Below, in pieces: positions 44,310-55,084 of a stretch of 64,000 nucleotides of DNA. Where the stretch lies: assembly GCF_023053635.1 (NCBI RefSeq), contig NC_086172.1, positions 70,234,681 to 70,298,680 of the forward strand. The letters run 5' to 3'. The position numbers were made by a program, and so were the translations under genes. The stretch's first letter is position 1, and every line of letters begins with the position of its first letter. Below the pieces are notes generated by a model that was not told where the DNA came from, made no database searches, and saw only the letters and a program-made list of their open reading frames with translations. The DNA is from Elgaria multicarinata webbii (taxonomy: Eukaryota > Chordata > Lepidosauria > Squamata > Anguidae).

Positions 44310-45430
44310 CCGCAGACACCTGGCATGATGTGACAGCCCTCGCAGGAAAATTAAGCCATGGTGTGCTGTCGTGTTGTGTGAAGCAAGTCACTGCATTAGT
44401 CCCATGGCGTTCTCTTGCACAGCTGGATTTGCTTGCTGTTAACAAATAGCAAGTGCAGGTGTGGGTGGGAATTTAACCTTTGCCCCTGCTGTGGTCTGGA
44501 CAGGAATCAAGCTCTCTTGCACCTGCTGTTGACAGCTGGAAGAAGAGCTCCCCTCCCATTGCAAATAGCAGGCATGGGATTGATGGGAGAGCATAATTAT
44601 GACCGTGGTGTAAGCAAAGGGTTAAATCCACCTCCCCTGTGCTACGGTCCTATCCCCCTCCCCCCAATGCTGGCTATTAGTTTCTTAGAAGGAGCCAGGC
44701 AAGAGCAAGGAGAGCAGGAGGAGCATTTCGCCAGCTGAACATTCTGATGTCTTACACCACGATGCCCTGAGCAGTAAACAGGTTGAGAGGGAATCAAACT
44801 CTTTCCTTACCCATAAGATTAAATTCCATTTAATGCAGAGGTTCTTGCTTCTGAGCAAACATGCATAGCATTGAACTGTGCAACTGCAATCCTGTGCACA
44901 CATGCTTTTAAGTAAACGTTCATTTGAACATCAGTCTCACATTCCTGCTCCGCACCAAATGCTGTAGTTCATTACTCTTCCTTTCTTCCCTCTCTCCAAA
45001 CATCCAGGTTTTTCATCTCAAGCTCCTTTTTAAACTACTCCCCTTTGACTCTCCCTCCTCCTCCTCCTCCTCCAACATCACAGTTCTTTTCTGTTCTTTG
45101 ATTCTCATCCTTTCTTCCATTTACGAAAATGTAAACTGTACCAAAGCTGCTTGCATATACTCCCCAAAAACATTCTAGTAGTCAAGCTATTGGCTCATAA
45201 CCTCTGCTGATAACCTTCTTATCTGGAAATCTCAATTGCGTAGGCAGAGAGTGAGATATGGAGACTTATCCAAGGTATCCCAGAAAGCCAGGATTGACGT
45301 TTTTCTTCCTAGCACTTTATAAAGCTTGATGAAAATGTTGACCCAGTGTGTAGCTGCTGTGAAAAAAACCCTAATTCTGTGTTGGGTATAATGAGAAAAT
45401 AAAACTGCCAATATCATACTGACCTTATGC
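44310..45430. other. No gene recognised
   Basis: Non-coding DNA with a (CTC)n tract near 45054-45072. No domain or repeat family was assigned. Confidence 0.4.
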
Positions 45431-45434
45431 AAAT

Positions 45435-46080
45435 CTGTGGTGAAACCACACGCAAGCCCCTGCCAAAGGAAGTGAGGCAGGTGGCTACCAGAGGAGGGCC
45501 TTCTCTGCTGTGGCACCCTGGCTTATCATTTCTTTTGACTCCTTTTGGATAAGCAACACTACTACAATGGCACCATTTCTTCCTTGATAGCTCCTTATGC
45601 TTGAAAAATCTTCACAGAACACATGGGAGATGCCGCCTCTCACTTCCTTCAACTTGCTGCTCACAATGCACTTTTTCAAGGAGTCTTTAGTTTGGTGGGG
45701 AATACTTTTTAAACCTGTGGGGGGGACTAACCTTCCAGGGGATACATACCAGTAGTGGTCAGGGCAAAGCAAACAGTCCCCATCCCATAACTCTCTCTCA
45801 TACTCTCTTTCCTTTTGTCGCCAGCTGAAGACCTTTTTATTCACTCAGTATTTTAACACTTAATTTTAACTTAAATTTAAATTTTACTGTTTTAACTCTG
45901 TATTTTAATCTTATATCAATTTTGCTGCATGGTTTTATCCTGACTGTGCTTTTTATACTGTATTTTGTATTTGTGCTTTTAACCTGTTGGTTGCTTTATG
46001 ATGGTTTTAATTTTTGTGAACCGCCCAGAGAGCTTCGGCTGTTGGGCGGTATAAAAATGTAATAAATAAATAAATAAATG
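45435..46080 (+). mobile_element. L2-like LINE 3' end, interrupted
   Basis: 45435-45522 matches the C-terminal coding piece of 13245-13755 (AAGTGAGGCAGGTGGCTACC, GAGGGCCTTCTCTGCTGTGG). About 300 bp of unrelated sequence follow, then from about 45826 the match resumes with GCTGAAGACCTTTTTATTC, the 3' UTR and the terminus GAGCTTCGGCTGTTGGGCGG with an AAAT tail. The 45523-45825 segment is either an insertion or a replaced part. Confidence 0.75.
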
Positions 46081-46084
46081 TATA

Positions 46085-46615
46085 CTTCCCCCCCAAACAT
46101 GCTCATTCATGCATATCTATACATCCACATCCATCCCCCGTCACACATTTAAGGCATATCCATACACACACTGATATCCATCCATCCACACACCTCCACA
46201 GATGCACACACATAATACACACACAAATACAGCCCCCACCCCCCCAGCCACTTAAATGCAAGTGCCACATTATCCCCCGGGGAGGTTTTTCCCCTCTACC
46301 ACAGGGGTGGGGGCAACTGTGTAACTCTAACCTTGGAACACTCCTCCTGGATGAACTGCAAAGCTAGGCACTGGTTAGGGAAGTCTGCCATATAGTGACT
46401 GAAGATGGTACTGCAGGCTTCAAACCCACAGGCATATTTTATTAAAATTAATTAGCGCATTTTAAAAACAAATAACCCAAGTTGCACACCCTTGGGGGCC
46501 CTTTAATATTCATGCTAAGTTTCAGGTGTCTAGGTTTCACAGTCTTGGCAACAGACATCTTCTTTTGTTGTTAGGATACACTAGACTAATTACAGTTTCA
46601 GAAATTAGCCATAGT
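46085..46615. other. No gene recognised
   Basis: CA- and C-rich low-complexity DNA with no open frame of interest. Confidence 0.4.
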
Positions 46616-46616
46616 T

Positions 46617-46765
46617 GAAGCCAGTGTGGTGTAATGGTTAAGTGCGTCAGAGTAGGTCTGGGAGATCCAGGTTCAAATCTCCATCCAGCCATAAAGCTCA
46701 CTATCTCTCACTCTGCCCTACCTCACATAGTTGTTTTGAGGAATAAAATGGATGTGGGAAGAATC
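46617..46765 (+). mobile_element. tRNA-derived SINE
   Basis: It starts GCCAGTGTGGTGTAATGGTT (A-box-like) with the B-box-like GGTTCAAATCTCC about 50 bp later, then GCTCACTATCTCTCACTCTG and a TTGTTTTGAGGAATAAAATG tail. The layout is that of a tRNA-headed SINE; it is not a functional tRNA. Confidence 0.7.
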
Positions 46766-46782
46766 CTGTCATGTGCAGTGTT

Positions 46783-46916
46783 CTGGGCAGGATCTGCACT
46801 ACTGCTTTAAAATGGCTTATAACAGTACTGACAACTGTTTGGGCCCAGGACGCACTCCATATACAGTTTTAAAAGTATCATATCTTCCTTGGTGTAGATC
46901 TGGCCAGAGTCTCTTT
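46783..46916. mobile_element. MITE-C copy
   Basis: GGATCTGCACTACTGCTTTA at the left, the centre CAGGACGCACTCCATATACA and GGTGTAGATCTGGCC at the right. Confidence 0.7.
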
Positions 46917-46919
46917 GGA

Positions 46920-48210
46920 TCAAGAACTGCATTTAAACAATGTAATAATTGTAGCAATGCACTACATGAACCTACCTGTTAGCTAGCATATTCAGCAGGC
47001 AATACCTTGCATTTGCCTGGTTCCCTTGATATCCAGCTCAGAATTTATTACAGCTCAGCAATTTTAGTTTTTTATAAAATGGTAATGGTGGAGGAGGAGC
47101 AGTAGCAGTACATTTTTTCTCTCCATCTCTCAAACTACTTAGGCTAAAACTCTACGCATCCTGTTTTTGGAATAACTCCCATTGAACGTTTGAGTATGTA
47201 AAATTTGCTAATGATCCTATTGAAATAAATATACTACTGCCTATTTAAATTATGGTTTCTAGTTATGATTTGTCTAAGAGGTCCTATTTGCAAAAGTGTG
47301 AACACAGAAGGACTAATCCCCCATGCTTGTGCATGTTTATTACCTCCATCTATAAACTCCCCACTCTACATAAATGCAATTCAACTGTAACTACTAGTAT
47401 TTCAGGTTTCAGCTACTGACTTCAGAGATGAGGAAGTATATTTTTTGTCTCCTAGGAATTTCTGATATCTATTTCCCTTTTTCAAAAGCAGCTGCAGCTA
47501 CACTAGACATGGGTCTTCCATGTATATAGCAGTAGACTAAGAAGATAACATTTCTAAACTGCAAAGGAAAAAAAAAGATAAAATGGGAAAAGGCAGATCA
47601 CAGGTCCAGCAAGTAATTCAGGGTCAAAGGATAGCATTCCTCCACCCTGCACAGGTCACTTGTTCCACTGCCTTCACACATCATGATTGCCTCTGTCATC
47701 CATGCTCGTCACCCTTCCTTTTGAGCCAACGTTTGAAATGAAGATACATAAACTAACAACACCTGCCCACAAGACTGGCGTGATGTCCCTTAAGAACCAG
47801 TATAAATGTCAGACTTTTGCAATTCTGCACCGATAAAGCATAAAGTAAATGCCGCCCTAAACACTTCTTCGACAGAAAAGCAGGTCTGGCAATTAGGCAA
47901 CAAGTCAATCTATGTTAATTGCAGAACCAATAATTCAGTTTCGGGACTGAATGACGAATTCTGCTGACCTAGGTTTTACCCCGTTTCATTCCCCCCTTTA
48001 TTTACTATATAAGCGGTTTGCAGAATTAAATAGCAACTCTCCTTAAACGTACGCAAAGCACCACACTGGAACATGTGCAGTCAAAAACGATCTCAAACCA
48101 AGCAGTTCCATCCCGTTTCTTTTTATTGTTTTAACACCGGAAACAGGTACACACATACCAGAAGGCTGACCAAATCTACCGCAAACACGCTGCTCTACCC
48201 AACCCTAGTT
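46920..48210. other. No gene recognised
   Basis: Mostly AT-rich unique-looking DNA. If TMEM177 has a non-coding first exon near 48.3 kb, this lies in its first intron. Confidence 0.35.
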
Positions 48211-48214
48211 TTAC

Positions 48215-48362
48215 CTACCCAGACTCCACTTTCAGCAGCAGCTTCCCTGAACACCCCAGAAAGGGAAAACACACGTGGGTGCCGTAAAGAACGCCAGTTG
48301 CCGTGAAAGCCTGCAGCGGCGGAAAGTGACCTGCGGGAGTTCGGGTTGCCTTGGCGACGAAG
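48215..48362 (-). promoter_or_regulatory. Candidate promoter and non-coding first exon of TMEM177
   Basis: A local GC-rich block. It contains an RFX-type X-box, GTTGCCTTGGCGAC, at 48345-48358 and a CACGTG E-box at 48272-48277. On the minus strand a strong donor, GGGTAG|GTAAAA, ends an exon at 48215. The acceptor-like site just before the TMEM177 ATG (42800) would complete a 5' UTR intron of about 5.4 kb. This is inference; it could instead be the promoter of a gene outside the recognised set. Confidence 0.35.
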
Positions 48363-49870
48363 AGTACTTCTGCTGAAATGGGGATTAGAGCCCTGAAGCT
48401 TATTGGGATCTTTTCAGTGTGTTTTCCCCCCTTCGCTTTTCGCTTTTTCTAATGCTTATTTTCTGGCCCACAGCCAAGCCCTTAGGAGGATGGAGTGGGG
48501 GGAGAAAGAGACAGACCTACATTATTTTTTCATAAGACCTGCAGCAGCAGAGAGAAAACGATTATTTGGCAAAACTCAGATCTCCCCAAAAGGCGGGGGT
48601 GGGGAGGTGGAAAAAAAGGAATGCCTGCAAATATTGAGCCAACAAATATGATTTGTGTGGAAATCATTTGAGACCAGCCCCCCCCCCTTTCTACGCCCTT
48701 GTGTTTCATATTATCTCTACATAGACCATAAAGAGGAACGCTGGATCTCATGGTCTCATCCCTTATGCAGGCATATGTAGCGCGTGATTTAACCATGCCT
48801 TAGGGGCAAAGAAAAGCCCGAGGCAGCTGTTGAGTTGGCTAGGGGTGCTGACTGGGAAAAATCTGCCTGCCCTTGCCTACCACGGACAGCTGTATAAACC
48901 ACAAGGAGTCTTGGAAGGATAGAACAACCATTTATCATGGAAATGCTGGGAGCCATCTCTCACACTAGACACATTCTGTGAGAAAGTCAATCTTAAGAGC
49001 CCTTTCCAAGACCTTCCTCCTTGTTACGTGGTTTGTTATGGGATTCACATTTAAAAAGAAGATATGGAGCAGGGATGATCAAGGCTACTTGCCTCACACA
49101 ATCATGGTGACTTTTCATCTAATCATAATCAGGAGGGATGTTGGTTTGTTGTTTCTGGCACAATAAATATGCATTTGGGCATACAGTTTGTGCATCTTCC
49201 CATAATATGCTTTTGTTATTGTCATGAGGAATGTGGTCGTGTGAGACAGCTCTTCTCCTAGAGAATGTCATATTTTGAATTTCTATTTTGTAATAATTGC
49301 TTTTAAAAAATAAACTCTGCCTGAGAGTGAGTCTTCTTTTGGAACATATATTAAAAACATTAGAAACTGTATGCATGCTCCCTTCTATATTAGAGCACAC
49401 TTTATAAACATATAATCAACAACTTTCTTGCTGTTCCCCAAGTTTCTTGCTACTCTCTAGCAAAAGTGAGTGTTTTATTTTTAATCCTTTTATTGTCATT
49501 GTTGTCCAACCTCCTGATGTGAGAAAGACCCATTACTGAAGAGGCAGGCAATTGAATCATTTTATTAAATTTACAATTGTTACATACTCTTAATTATATA
49601 ATTAGGTTGGAGCAGAGTATGTTACTGTTTTCAGAACCTGGGTGTGGCTTTTTCAAGGCTGAACAGCAGGGTCTTTGTTTGAGAAGAGACCTCAAATGGA
49701 AAAGTATGGAAGAACTGGTTATCGGATCACAATTTCATTTCTTTTAAACTTAAATAAAATATAATGTTCAAAAAGGATTTCTGTTGTACTATGAAAATGT
49801 CACACTCTGTTTGTATAAGCTGAGACAGCTGTTTTGGCAGATAAATTTACAACAGTATTTTATACACCTG
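48363..49870. other. No gene recognised
   Basis: Non-coding DNA; no domain or assigned repeat. Confidence 0.4.
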
Positions 49871-49871
49871 T

Positions 49872-50425
49872 AAGAATATAAGAAGAGCCTTCTAGATGAA
49901 ACCAAAGTGCAGCTTCCTCATTCCCACAAAGCCTAGCTAGATGCTTCTGTAAAGCCCACTAGCCATGTATGATGACAACAGTCCTCACCTATTTTTTGTT
50001 CTCCAGCATCTAGAGTGATCATGTAGTGCTCACAGGTTCATCATCCATGAGCTGGTCTGATCTTTTAAGGCCATCTAAGCCAATGGCCATTACCACATCT
50101 TCCAGTAGCAAATTCTATAGGGGTGCATATTTAGACAGAAAAAGCCCTACAAGTCCCATCATTCCCCAGCCAGCCATGCTGGGAATTGTAGGACTTTTTT
50201 CTGTCTTAACATGTATAGGATTGTACCTTAATCTAATTAGGCATTGTATGAAGAAATGCTTCTGTAAGTTCCGAGTCTATTGTTGAATTTCTAGTATAAT
50301 GAGGGAGTGAGAAAAATTCTCTCCACTTTCTCCACACTATGCATAATTTTATAAAGCTCCAGCATGTTCCCACTTAACCTTTTTTCCAACTAAACAGGCC
50401 CCAAACTCTACTTTACTCAGTGGGA
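49872..50425 (-). mobile_element. CR1-like LINE fragment carrying a MITE-A insertion
   Basis: It begins AAGAATATAAGAAGAGCCTT and continues with TCTTTTAAGGCCATCTAAGC, ACTTTCTCCACACTATGCAT and TCCCACTTAACCTTTTTTCC, all antisense to the LINE frame. The segment at 50121-50230 is a complete MITE-A, so the palindrome inserted after the LINE. Confidence 0.75.
50121..50230. mobile_element. MITE-A copy nested in a LINE
   Basis: GGGTGCATATTTAGACAGAA and the right arm ACTTTTTTCTGTCTTAACAT around CCCAGCCAGCCATGCTGGG. Confidence 0.8.
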
Positions 50426-50574
50426 TGGTGCTCTAATTCCTTGATTTTTTTGTTTTCTCTTTTCTAAAACCTTTTCACCTCTGCAATATCCTTTCTGAAA
50501 TGGGTGACCAGAACTCTTATGTACTGAATTTATAGATTTGTTGTAGCATTTTCATTAACTTTTCTTATTGTTTG

Positions 50575-50631
50575 GCTGTATTTTGTGAACCGCCCAGAGA
50601 GCTTCGGCTATTGGGCGGTATAAAAATGTAA

Positions 50632-50662
<31 letters not shown>
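50575..50662 (+). mobile_element. L2-like LINE 3' tail
   Basis: GAACCGCCCAGAGAGCTTCG, GCTATTGGGCGGTATAAAAA and an AAAT run. Confidence 0.75.
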
Positions 50663-50664
50663 GT

Positions 50665-51660
50665 ATTTTGATATTATTGCATTCATTTTTGTATGATGTT
50701 GTTAACTACTTTGGGCTTCCTTTTCGATGGAAAAGCAGAGGACAAATGAGCACTGGAATGAAATTAACTATACACAGTATTCCAAATACAGCTGCAGTAA
50801 CACTGTTTAATATTAACACAGTAAAGATTTTTGGAAAGGGTACATAAAAATCTAGTCACATTTTACTTTTTATATTAGCCTGCTAGGTGGTGCTATAGGA
50901 TATGCTCTAAGCTATTCATTTAGTGAGAAATTTCCTTTTGATGTGTTCACTACAAGCAAATCAAAGAAGGATTACGCCTGATCTTCAGTAGTTTCTTCAG
51001 TTTGCACTTTTCTGCAAACAGCTTTGGTGATTGCTACCACATTGATTAAAGTGCTGACTCTTATAAACGGTGAGATGGGGAAACTTTGCCTATGTATGTC
51101 TCTTTTTGGAAAGTGCATTCCATTATGCATTTGGAATATTTTTCATTCTCTTTCACTCAATTCTCTTTCACTCAATTTTTGGAGGGGGTCATTGTTTTCT
51201 TTTTGGAATTAAAAACAACAAAAGTAGGTCTTTTTCTTCCTGTGTTCCCTTTTTTCTACACAATAAAAATGATAGCATTTGTGTCAGCCTCCCACCCCAG
51301 ATTAAAAAACTGCCCAGTCCATAGGCTGTGTGCATAGGCTGCTTGATCCGTGAATTCACAATGGAAAGAGACAGTTGTATTGTAATTCACATATTATGGT
51401 AAATACCTAGCGTCACACACAGAAATTCTCTGCGTGGAAAGAGTATAACATGAGAAACGACACTTAGGTGAACAGCATATGCCAGAATAAATATGTTAGT
51501 CTTTAAAGTGCCACAAGACTGTTGTTTTCACTGCAACAGGCTAATATGGTCACCCCTCTGAAAAATGTATCGCAAATATGAAAGAAATCATAATTATTAA
51601 TGAGTTGGTGCACCAGCTTGCTATTTCAGGTGGCAACCTGTCCCACCTTCTTGCCACAAA
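50665..51660. other. No gene recognised
   Basis: AT-rich DNA with T-rich short frames; no domain or repeat assigned. Confidence 0.4.
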
Positions 51661-51667
51661 GTTCAGT

Positions 51668-51707
51668 GATTTTTGTGAACCGCCCAGGGAGCTTCGGCAT
51701 AAAAATG

Positions 51708-51747
<40 letters not shown>
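51668..51747 (+). mobile_element. L2-like LINE 3' tail with (ATCA)n
   Basis: TTTTGTGAACCGCCCAGGGA then CATAAAAATGCAATC and a tetranucleotide run of AATC units. The TATTGGGCGG part is deleted. Confidence 0.7.
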
Positions 51748-51749
51748 GT

Positions 51750-52295
51750 TTGTCCATACATTGCAAGGAACACTGCTGATAGCTAGTATGTCTTTAGCAC
51801 TGAATGTATGGGGGCTCATCAGACGGGGGTGAAATCGTGTTTCCTTATGGCGGGCTCTCTTGCTGGTAATCTTCTGCTTTCAAAATGAGCACTTTTCACC
51901 GAGAAGAAACCAGTGACCACATGGCCTGTAGATTTCATGGATTTCAATGGCAGCAGCGCCCTCTAGTGGGCAATTTATAGCACAATCTCAGAAGACTTGG
52001 ATTAAAACGCTTTTTTAATGCGGTTTTCCCCTCCGTGGTTTCCCCCTCCGTTTCCTTAATGAGTTCAGCGCTCTTTCAGCTCACGTATCTTTTCACCTGG
52101 AGCACTACTGTGCCAGAGAAATCTCCCACCCCGCCCCTTGCATTCTGAAGGACCCTAGATTACAAGCCCTCTGTCCATTCCAGACATGATCGAGACCATC
52201 CATATGAAAAATCTGGGACATGATGTATAGTTTAGGTGAACAGTTTAGACTACCTTGTGAATGCGAGCCTTTAAAAACAACATTGAAGGGAAAAT
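51750..52295. other. No gene recognised
   Basis: Non-coding; no repeat family was assigned. Confidence 0.4.
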
Positions 52296-52300
52296 ATTAA

Positions 52301-52393
52301 GGCTGCAATCCTATACATATTTACCTGGGAATAAATCCCATTGAGCTTAATGGGACTTATTTCTGAGTAGGCATGCATAGGATTTCACTGGTA
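52301..52393. mobile_element. MITE-B, well-preserved copy
   Basis: GGCTGCAATCCTATACATAT, the core ATAAATCCCATTGAGCTTAA and the right arm GGCATGCATAGGATTTCACT. TAA flanks both sides (52298-52300 and after CACTGG), consistent with a TWA duplication. Confidence 0.75.
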
Positions 52394-52394
52394 A

Positions 52395-54540
52395 AGAGCT
52401 ATCCAATTAGATAGTGACGTATTGTCATTTATTTTCCAAAATTGCCTAGCTCTGAGGCTCAAGCATGCCCAGAAGGCTCTGACCTGAACGACCTATTCCT
52501 AATCCAAAGTGCACTGTAGCTATTCAGCAGTTTAAGAAAGACTCTTTGCCCATGCTCTGAGACATTCTTTTCTATATTATTATTTCACATATTCTAAGTC
52601 TAGCATTCAAATTAAGTCCTAGAGCTGAGCCCTGGCTCAAATTAAGCTCCGAAAGAAATCAATTTCAATCAGAAACATGTGTCGCTCTCGCACTTACATC
52701 ATGACAAAGAGATGCAAATAAATTCAATCTTATTTGCATGCAAAGTATTACGGAGCACTGTGCCATCTCATTTGCCGGTTCTGTTCTCCAAGCCTATTAA
52801 AGCAAAACAGCATAATCTCTGGCTCAGCTTCTCTCCTCCCTACTTGCATCCATCTCATTCTGCACTATCCATAAATTAATCCTCCCGTTATATTTTCTTT
52901 TCTTTATTGCAGCACCAGCTATGGAATCACACGCAGATGTGTCACACCTCAAGTCAGTCATAACACGAATGTTAAAAAACCATCTATGTCTCTTTATCAA
53001 AGCCATTGTACAAGCAGGCTAGAATGTTCTTCTTTTAGACAGTTTCTAATGTCTGTGAGTATCATCAGACAAACATTTTATCGCTACTGCCCACTTACAC
53101 ATGTCCATTCGTCCTTTCGATGCCGACGTCCACCTCCCGCATGCCTCCCACCACTCCTTCCACTTGTTTTTCCATCACAAAATGGACCCCTTTTAATCTG
53201 ACTTTTTTTAAAAATGAAATGTATCACAATTTCCTGCTGTATGCAAGAAAAGCAGGGTGATCTAAACGGACCCTGAATGGGCCACGTGGTGATTGTTTAT
53301 TTCTTCTTTCTCTTCCCATGTAAAGAGACCATCGCTATTGTGGGGCAGCAGCAGGAGGCCATAGTGATAGTAGGGAAATGTGAAAATCCTCCCGTCTGAT
53401 GGTGCTCTGTATCTCCAGTATACAGATTTATGATGGAAGGTTAGACCACAGGTTACTCCATGCGCATATCGACACTACAAACAGAAAGGTTTCATAGTTA
53501 CTCCCATTCCTCAGGAAATCTGTGCGGGGACTAGAGATCACTAACAGGCTTTTCAGGGATCCCAATTCCATAAAGACATTTTGTGTGTGAATCATTTATC
53601 GGAATTATGGACTGGGAAAGGATCCCAACTATTTCTCCCAATAAAAGCCAGGATTTTATCATGGACAAATTATTTCATCATCCTGCTGAAGAAATTAATT
53701 CACTTCAACACTTCGTTTTTCTGCCCTCTTTCACTGCAAAATCATGAAATTTCCCTCAAAATCAAATTATCTTTCAAGTTCATGCTTGATAGACAAAATT
53801 GCTAGGTGGTTTAATTGTTCTTGCCCCATAGTAGAATGCTCAGTTCTGGATAAACCCCATTGTGTTTTTTCTGGCCTGATAGCCTGTACTCTCTCTTGCC
53901 ATCTGAGTTTATTGTTATTATTATTTTCACCTCGCACCAGTGATGCTGCAGGGTTTTGAGGGCATTAAGTTTGATGCCCTCAAAACAGTAAGTTTGAGGG
54001 CATCACATACTAATGCGGCAGCGTATGGACACCCCACTGGTCAACCCTATCTGCAGCACCTAAGAGCCAAACTGGACATGATATTTGTCACATTGGTTGC
54101 CCTTGTGCAGTTGATGTATTTTTACTTAACACACACACACAAATAATTGGCTCAGGCTCCGTGAGCCAGAGAGGTACCATGGCATGGGGGTAGGGGGGGG
54201 CTTTGCCCCATCTTGTTCTCACCTGTAATCTCCCCTCTGCTCTGTGTGGGTAGTGTCATCATATAGTTCCGTCACTAGGTGGCACTGGACTTAGTTGCAT
54301 CTGTGTGGAGTTAGGGGTTTCCTGTTGCCTTTCCAATCTTGCTTTAGAAAGGCAATAAAGTTTTTGTCTAACTTTCTAAGTAGTATGTCCTCCAAGTCTT
54401 CCATGACATGGTCAAATAACGACAAAATAGGTTCCCCGGAGCTCAATTCTGAAGGGAAGAATGGTTGTTTAAACAAATGCTGGGAGTGCATTTCCACAAC
54501 ACCTCCACTGCTCAAATTATGTTCATTTGTATACATCACT
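52395..54540. other. No gene recognised; possible conserved non-coding segment
   Basis: 52700-52760 carries ATGCAAAT at 52712 and its inverse ATTTGCAT at 52732, octamer motifs 12 bp apart in a stretch that looks unlike the repeats around it. A perfect 12-bp-arm hairpin lies at 53954-53985. No exon with a recognisable domain was found. Confidence 0.35.
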
Positions 54541-54546
54541 AACTGT

Positions 54547-55083
54547 GGCCTAATCTACACCTGCCATTTATCCCATGATAGCCACATGACGTACAGTTGA
54601 TCCTGGGGTGATGCGGGGGATGACCACTCCTCTTTCCCGTGATATTGGTGACTGGATTAGCCATGATTTTGTTCCCTGTCTCGGGAGAATCCTGAGATCT
54701 GCAGGTGGTTTAGCCCCCCCTCCCGAGGTTGTCGCTCTACCTTGCAAGTAGCAGTGCTCATCAAACACACAAGCAGCTGTGTGTGTGTGGGGGGTATCAG
54801 GGGTGAGGGGGAGAGCATTTTCACCATGTTTTGGATGGGTCTTGGCATCTTCCAGTGCCGAGTGTTTTTGTTTTAAACACACCACTGCTTTGTGCACGAT
54901 CGCATCTCTGCTCTTGTGCAAGCGTCAGGAGTAGTATAAAAACCCACCTTGCCCCCAGGGCAGCTCTCCTTTAATCTCAGGACAACTCGCTGACATGTGG
55001 CCTATGAGGGATGATTGTGGGTGCAGAAAACTCCATGATTATCCCTCCCCACTCCCCAAAGGGCTGCAGGGGTAGATTAGGCC
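54547..55083. mobile_element. TIR element of about 537 bp
   Basis: GGCCTAATCTACACCTGC at the left and GCAGGGGTAGATTAGGCC at the right are inverted with one mismatch over 18 bp. The inner left arm TTTATCCCATGATAGCCACA loosely mirrors CTATGAGGGATGATTGTGG. No transposase is encoded. Confidence 0.65.
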
Positions 55084-55084
55084 T

